NCBI GenBank assembly: GCA_031273645.1
Contig: JAISRM010000147.1
Coordinates: forward strand, 1 to 9,690
DNA from: Endomicrobium sp.
GTDB lineage: Bacteria > Elusimicrobiota > Endomicrobiia > Endomicrobiales > Endomicrobiaceae
Direction of reading: 5' to 3'
Length of the DNA stretch: 9,690 nucleotides
Positions within the stretch are counted from its first letter, which is position 1. The number at the start of each line of letters is the position of its first letter. Below are positions 6,605-9,690 of this stretch, in pieces. The position numbers and the translations under genes are program-made. The notes under the pieces were generated by a model. That model was given only the letters and a program-made list of their open reading frames with translations, was not told the origin of the DNA and ran no database searches.

Positions 6605-8191
6605 ATGTCAACGCCACTCTTAAAAGAAGTAAATGCTTCAGATTTAGTGTCGCCGCAAAGATTGGATATAGTGGTTAAATATCTGTATGCAAAAGAGTTG
6701 TATTGCGGTAATTTATCAAATAAAATTAAAAGTTTGTATGCGCGTCATATTCTTATGCGAACTGGCGGGGTTGAACCGCCATCTGCCATTGCTTCAGATC
6801 CCCCTCCCAAAAAAGAATTTTTACAAGACTATTTTGACGCTTTCGCCAAATTAATGCAATCAATCAAGGAAAATGGGTTTGACAATAAAACTCCGGTGCC
6901 TGTTTCCAAAATTAACAATTTGCCTTTAAATGGAGCCCATAGAATTGCCTGCTCGGCGGCGCTTGGGCAGAAAATCAAAGTACATTTTGATGAAAGACCC
7001 GGCGGCGCTTGGGATTTTACATGGTTTGCTGAACATGGATTTTCAACAGAAGATATAATGTATATATTATCCGGATTTATGAAAATTCACCCTGATAAAA
7101 CTGCCATAATGGTTGTTTGGAACCCTATGTTCAAACACTTAGATCATATTCGTAAAATCGTTTCAACTGATTTTGATATTGTCGGAGAAGTGGATTTAGA
7201 TTTTGAAAATAATTTCATCGCTTTTAAAAACATATTACTTGATATTTACGAGCCAAACGGTTCATACATAAACAAATCTACTTTTGACACAATAACTGCA
7301 AAAGCTGATTTGCTTGCCGCATTTCAACTAACCTTCAAAGTTATAGTAATTGCTTGCAAAGATAGCGCAGACATACATCAGACTTTGATAAATACAAAAA
7401 CGCAAATAAGAGATCTTTTTGATCATGAAATTCCAAAAAAAGTCTTTGCCACAATTCACACTTCCTCAAATGCCGATGAAGCGCGGTATTTAGGCAATAT
7501 TTTGCTGTCGCCAAATAATATAAAACAGCTAAAAGGACGTCTTGGCTTTAGATATAATCAAGATTTTATAAATGTATGTTATTGCGCAAAAGAGGCAGTT
7601 TTAAAGCTTGGATTAGAACTTGACGATGCGGCAAACATAGGGAGCAGCGTTATGATTGCCTATGGGATAAAAGAATTTGCAGATATAGATTTAATAGTAA
7701 AGTATAAACATCGCGATAAAATCGGAGATGCTCCCATAAAAAATATTACTGCTAATGTTGATTTATGCGCGCGCGGCAACAAACATGCATTGCCGTTAGA
7801 CGACGACTATATTATCGGCAATCAAGATAACTATTTCTATTTTTGCGGATTAAAATTTGCAAATCTTAATATAATAAAAGAACGAAAAAAACTAAACATG
7901 ACTGACAAAAATAAACGTTATTTACGACAAATAGACCTGTATGAAAATTATATCGGACATATAGAACAGGAGCGCGTTTTTAGCGCCTTTATTAAAGCAG
8001 AACTTGATAGAAGAACAGCTATAAGCAATTTGCAGCCAACAACTGTAAATACGCAAGAAAGAAAAACAGTAATTTGCAGTAAACCGACTCAAAAGAAAAT
8101 TTCCAAAATTGCTATAAAATTTCTAAGTTGTTTTATCCCTAAAAAATCAACCAGAAGACAATTCAGAGCAAAATATTCCGGAAAGAACTAA
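6605..8191 (+). CDS. ParB-like plus nucleotidyltransferase-like two-domain protein of a glycan locus
   Basis: The protein has 528 residues from the ATG at 6605 (533 if the unlikely ATG at 6590 is used). I do not recognise a named gene. Residues about 15-135 contain RHILMRTGG (47-55), a helix ending SIKENGFD and NLPLNGAHRIACSAALG (104-120); the NGAHR motif and its setting resemble ParB/sulfiredoxin-like folds that bind nucleotides. The middle (about 165-310) contains TIHTSSNADEARYLGNILLS (283-302), of unknown role. Residues about 343-450 show NIGSSVMIAYGIKEFADIDL (344-363) and NVDLC (384-388), matching the hG[GS]...Dh[DE]h pattern and third acidic residue of polymerase-beta-like nucleotidyltransferases. 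It might activate or attach a nucleotide or phospho-group to a glycan. That is inference. From memory, similar ParB-like/nucleotidyltransferase proteins occur as hypothetical proteins in other O-antigen and capsule loci. The C-terminal 30 residues are tag B (KFLSCFIPKKSTRRQFRAKY). Confidence 0.6.
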   Translation: MSTPLLKEVNASDLVSPQRLDIVVKYLYAKELYCGNLSNKIKSLYARHILMRTGGVEPPSAIASDPPPKKEFLQDYFDAFAKLMQSIKENGFDNKTPVPVSKINNLPLNGAHRIACSAALGQKIKVHFDERPGGAWDFTWFAEHGFSTEDIMYILSGFMKIHPDKTAIMVVWNPMFKHLDHIRKIVSTDFDIVGEVDLDFENNFIAFKNILLDIYEPNGSYINKSTFDTITAKADLLAAFQLTFKVIVIACKDSADIHQTLINTKTQIRDLFDHEIPKKVFATIHTSSNADEARYLGNILLSPNNIKQLKGRLGFRYNQDFINVCYCAKEAVLKLGLELDDAANIGSSVMIAYGIKEFADIDLIVKYKHRDKIGDAPIKNITANVDLCARGNKHALPLDDDYIIGNQDNYFYFCGLKFANLNIIKERKKLNMTDKNKRYLRQIDLYENYIGHIEQERVFSAFIKAELDRRTAISNLQPTTVNTQERKTVICSKPTQKKISKIAIKFLSCFIPKKSTRRQFRAKYSGKN

Positions 8192-8301
8192 TATAATAAA
8201 AAATCAAACAAACTTATAAACTATCTTTAAATTTTAATACTTATTATAAATGTTGAAATGTCTGCATATCTAACGCCGCGTTTGTTTTTGTTTTATTTTT
8301 A

Positions 8302-9060
8302 TTGGCTTTTGAGAATGAGCGGTATTTACTTTTGATGTCGTGTCCAGCAATGTGTTTCTTTTCAAACATATACGATAAACAAGGCGCGCAGGATTATCTG
8401 GAAAGCGTTTATGACAGCATAATAGTTAAAGATGTTATGAGGCAGACAGGAGTTAAGGAAATAACAATATTAGAACGCGTCATAAAATTTATGTTTTCTA
8501 ATATAGGTCATGAAACTTCATTAAACGCCATAGCCGGCTGTCTCAATAACGACTTAAAATTTCATAAGGAAGAGAAAAAAGTTTATTCGGCAACGCTTGA
8601 AAATTATGTAAGCGCATTGTTGAATAGTTTTTTGTTTTATGAAGCAACCAGATATTATATCAAGGGCAAAGAATATATAAAAACAAATTCAAAATATTAC
8701 GCGGCAGATATAGGGCTTAGATATTTTTTGCTTGGCGGCGGACAAGATACGGATTCCGGCAAGATGTTAGAAAATATCGTTTACTTGGAATTGCTTCGCC
8801 GCGGATATAAAGTTAAAGTCGGCAAAGTAGGTCAAAAAGAGAAGGAAATAGATTTTGTCGCCTCAAAGCCCGGAGGAGAAATAGAATACTATCAAGTGTC
8901 GCAAACTGTTATAGAGCAGTCAACTTTTAACAGAGAGTTCGGAGCTTTACAAGATATCAAAGACAACTATCCAAAATTTGTTTTAACGCGCGATTGGTCA
9001 AACAAAAATCACAACGGAATAAAGCAAATGAATGTATTAGATTGGCTGTTGGATAAATAA
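8302..9060 (+). pseudogene. 5'-truncated AAA-type ATPase, DUF4143 part
   Basis: The frame encodes about 250 residues matching the C-terminal two thirds of the AAA_14/DUF4143 ATPase family, normally near 400 residues. Recognisable parts are SNIYDKQGAQDYLESVYDSI and IVKDV (21-45), KYYAADIGLR (131-140), GKMLENIVYLELLRRGYKV (153-171), and the nuclease-fold-like core KEIDFVA (181-187) and EYYQVSQ (195-201). The N-terminal P-loop and Walker B region is absent, and no credible start exists: the frame is open from 8257, with only a TTG at 8302 and an unsupported ATG at 8335. The junction falls around residues 1-20, where the sequence no longer fits the family. These proteins are accessory, variable ATPases of unclear role, often in multiple copies in host-associated bacteria. 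It is probably a non-functional remnant, although the remaining frame is uninterrupted. Confidence 0.75.
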
Positions 9061-9128
9061 TAAGACCTTCAATTACAACTTTCATAAATTGCGCAATATG
9101 ATGACAAACTGAAAAACATTTTGAGACA

Positions 9129-9204
9129 ACAGACTTCGTCTGTTTTATGGGACACGGACTGCGTCTGTTTTGTTTGTATCTGTCATTGCCATGAAAATGG
9201 GAAT
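9129..9204 (+). repeat. Dispersed hairpin repeat cluster (copy 2, opposite orientation)
   Basis: ACAGAC-TTC-GTCTGT (9129-9143) is followed by a variant CGGAC-TGC-GTCTG (9155-9167), and then TGTCATTGCCATGAAAATGG at 9181-9200. The last differs at one base from the reverse complement of 5102-5121. A third CAGAC-TGC-GTCTG with a T5 tail lies at 9279-9296. With T runs after the stems, some copies could act as weak transcription terminators. Confidence 0.7.
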
Positions 9205-9213
9205 AACCGCCGC

Positions 9214-9240
9214 TGTCATCCCCGCGAAAGCGGGGAGCCA
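9214..9240 (+). repeat. TGTCATCCCCGC palindromic repeat
   Basis: TGTCAT precedes a perfect 6-bp GC stem CCCCGC (9220-9225), the tetraloop GAAA (9226-9229) and GCGGGG (9230-9235), then AGCCA. Palindromes of this kind are widespread intergenic repeats in several bacterial phyla. This copy is intact, in contrast to the decayed copy at 5049-5073. Confidence 0.75.
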
Positions 9241-9307
9241 TTTTTAATATTAATATAGTTTCTAACATTATTTCTTTTCAGACTGCGTCTGTTTTTACAA
9301 AACACAA

Positions 9308-9690
9308 AGGCTGTAAGAAAATTTTTTTAGCAAACGTGGATTCCCACCTGATAGGGACACTCAAGTGCAAGCTGCTTAGGAAGAACAAATATTAAAAACA
9401 CGAGAATAGACCTCTTTCCAACCAAAAATATAAAAAAAAGATAAAATAAGAGAATGAAAAAAAACAGAAATAGTATTAAAATTAAAGGGAAAAGATTTTA
9501 GAAGGCTTGTGGGAGTGAAGAAAGAGACGTATAAAGAGATGTTAAAAATAGTAAAGAGAGAGTATAGAAAAAAAAGGAAACGGGGCGGACGAAAGAGCAA
9601 ATTAGAAGTAGAAGAAATGTTATTGATGACATTGGAGTATTGGAGGGAGTACAGGACATATTTTCACATTGGGATAAATTATGGAGTAAG
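9308..9690 (+). mobile_element. IS5-like insertion sequence, left part (right part outside window)
   Basis: The transposase gene beginning at 9454 implies an insertion sequence that continues past the window. The left boundary is uncertain: AGGCTGTAAGAAAATTTTTT from 9308 looks like an IS5-family terminal inverted repeat, but the right end is not visible for comparison. A decayed palindrome around 9336-9360 would then lie inside the element, so the true left end may be nearer 9361. Treat the start as approximate. Confidence 0.35.
9454..9690 (+). pseudogene. IS5-family transposase N-terminus, out of frame at an A8 run
   Basis: The frame from 9458 to the window edge encodes LKLKGKDFRRLVGVKKETY (9476-9532), RGGRKSKLEVEEMLLMTLEY (9572-9631) and REYRTYFHIGINYGVS (to the edge), a clear match to the HTH_Tnp_4 N-terminal DNA-binding region of IS5-group transposases. 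This frame has an upstream TGA (9455-9457) and no suitable start. The natural start, ATG at 9454, is one base out of frame. If the eight A at 9457-9464 were seven, the protein would begin MKKTEIVLKLKGKDFRR, as expected for the family. Either the gene is broken here, slippage on the A8 run restores it, or the base call is wrong. The catalytic DDE domain lies beyond the window. Confidence 0.75.

Larger units (their letters stand above)
9061..9453. other. Noncoding, hairpin-rich stretch after the ATPase remnant
   Basis: These 393 bases hold no gene I can support. They contain three copies of a CAGAC-loop-GTCTG hairpin followed by T runs (9129-9146, 9155-9170, 9279-9296), the CCAT-GAAA-ATGG hairpin (9181-9204), the GC-rich CCCCGC-GAAA-GCGGGG palindrome (9214-9240), a decayed relative of that palindrome (about 9336-9360), and probably the left end of the insertion sequence whose gene starts at 9454. 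A minus-strand open frame across 8957-9268 merely reads through the repeats. Confidence 0.7.

Noticed and set aside
6763..6781. A GC-richer inverted repeat TGGCGG...CCGCCA inside the ParB/nucleotidyltransferase-like gene, considered as an inserted palindromic element.
   Set aside because: The encoded residues (RTGGVEPPS) sit where related proteins, as I recall them, have a similar glycine-rich loop, and the frame and flanks are undisturbed, so an insertion is not needed to explain it.
8957..9268. Minus-strand open frame across the end of the ATPase remnant and the repeats.
   Set aside because: It is antisense to a clear protein-coding frame and then reads through hairpin repeats; its product has no recognisable features.
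9129..9296. The three CAGAC-GTCTG repeats as a CRISPR array.
   Set aside because: The units are about 13-15 bases, unevenly spaced and themselves hairpins, with repeat modules and not unique spacers between them; no cas gene is present.
9376..9600. Minus-strand open frame opposite the transposase.
   Set aside because: Its Phe/Leu/Ser-rich product is the expected shadow of purine-rich transposase coding sequence on the other strand.

Overview
The window is AT-rich, every convincing gene is on the + strand, and it reads as part of a surface-glycan (LPS or capsule type) biosynthesis locus bordered by accessory DNA. The dispersed palindromes of the TGTCAT-CCCCGC-GAAA-GCGGGG type, the decayed ATPase and transposase genes, the HEPN/MNT-type nucleotidyltransferase end and the AT-rich codon use suggest a host-associated Gram-negative bacterium. 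An Elusimicrobiota (Endomicrobium-like) genome is my best guess, but taxonomy is inference only.

Layout. 1-158: the 3' end of a small MNT-type nucleotidyltransferase, probably an antitoxin. 227-5014: glycan module A, with a GT2 glycosyltransferase, a WbsX/GH99-like protein and a large fusion of a GT8 domain to a GT9 (heptosyltransferase-like) domain. 5015-5299: a repeat-bearing scar holding hairpin repeats and the orphan last 29 codons of a lost gene. 5300-8191: glycan module B, with a putative GT-B transferase carrying HP and Ser-Ser motifs, and a protein combining a ParB-like NGAHR motif with a nucleotidyltransferase-like GSS...DID motif. 8302-9060: a 5'-truncated ATPase of the DUF4143 group. 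9061-9453: a noncoding, hairpin-rich repeat cluster. 9454-9690: the start of an IS5-type transposase gene that runs off the window and is out of frame at an A8 run.

How the genes fit together. The glycan genes probably add successive sugars to a lipid-linked or LPS-core-like acceptor at the cytoplasmic face of the inner membrane. GT2 and GT8 enzymes use nucleotide sugars and GT9 adds heptose-like sugars. The module B transferase may use a CMP-sugar.

The most unusual feature is that the proteins share short terminal or linker tags unrelated to their catalytic domains. Tag A is a doubled hLGhPhhKxK half-motif about 19-20 residues apart. It sits at the C-terminus of the GT2, at the N-terminus of the WbsX protein and between the two enzymes of the GT8-GT9 fusion. 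Tag B is about 29 residues of LSCFI followed by a basic RKxFRKKYS stretch. It ends both module B proteins and is also the only surviving part of the orphan fragment at 5161-5250. The two tags divide the locus into two blocks that meet at the repeat-bearing scar. I propose the tags are exchangeable membrane- or complex-targeting segments. This is a hypothesis from sequence pattern alone.
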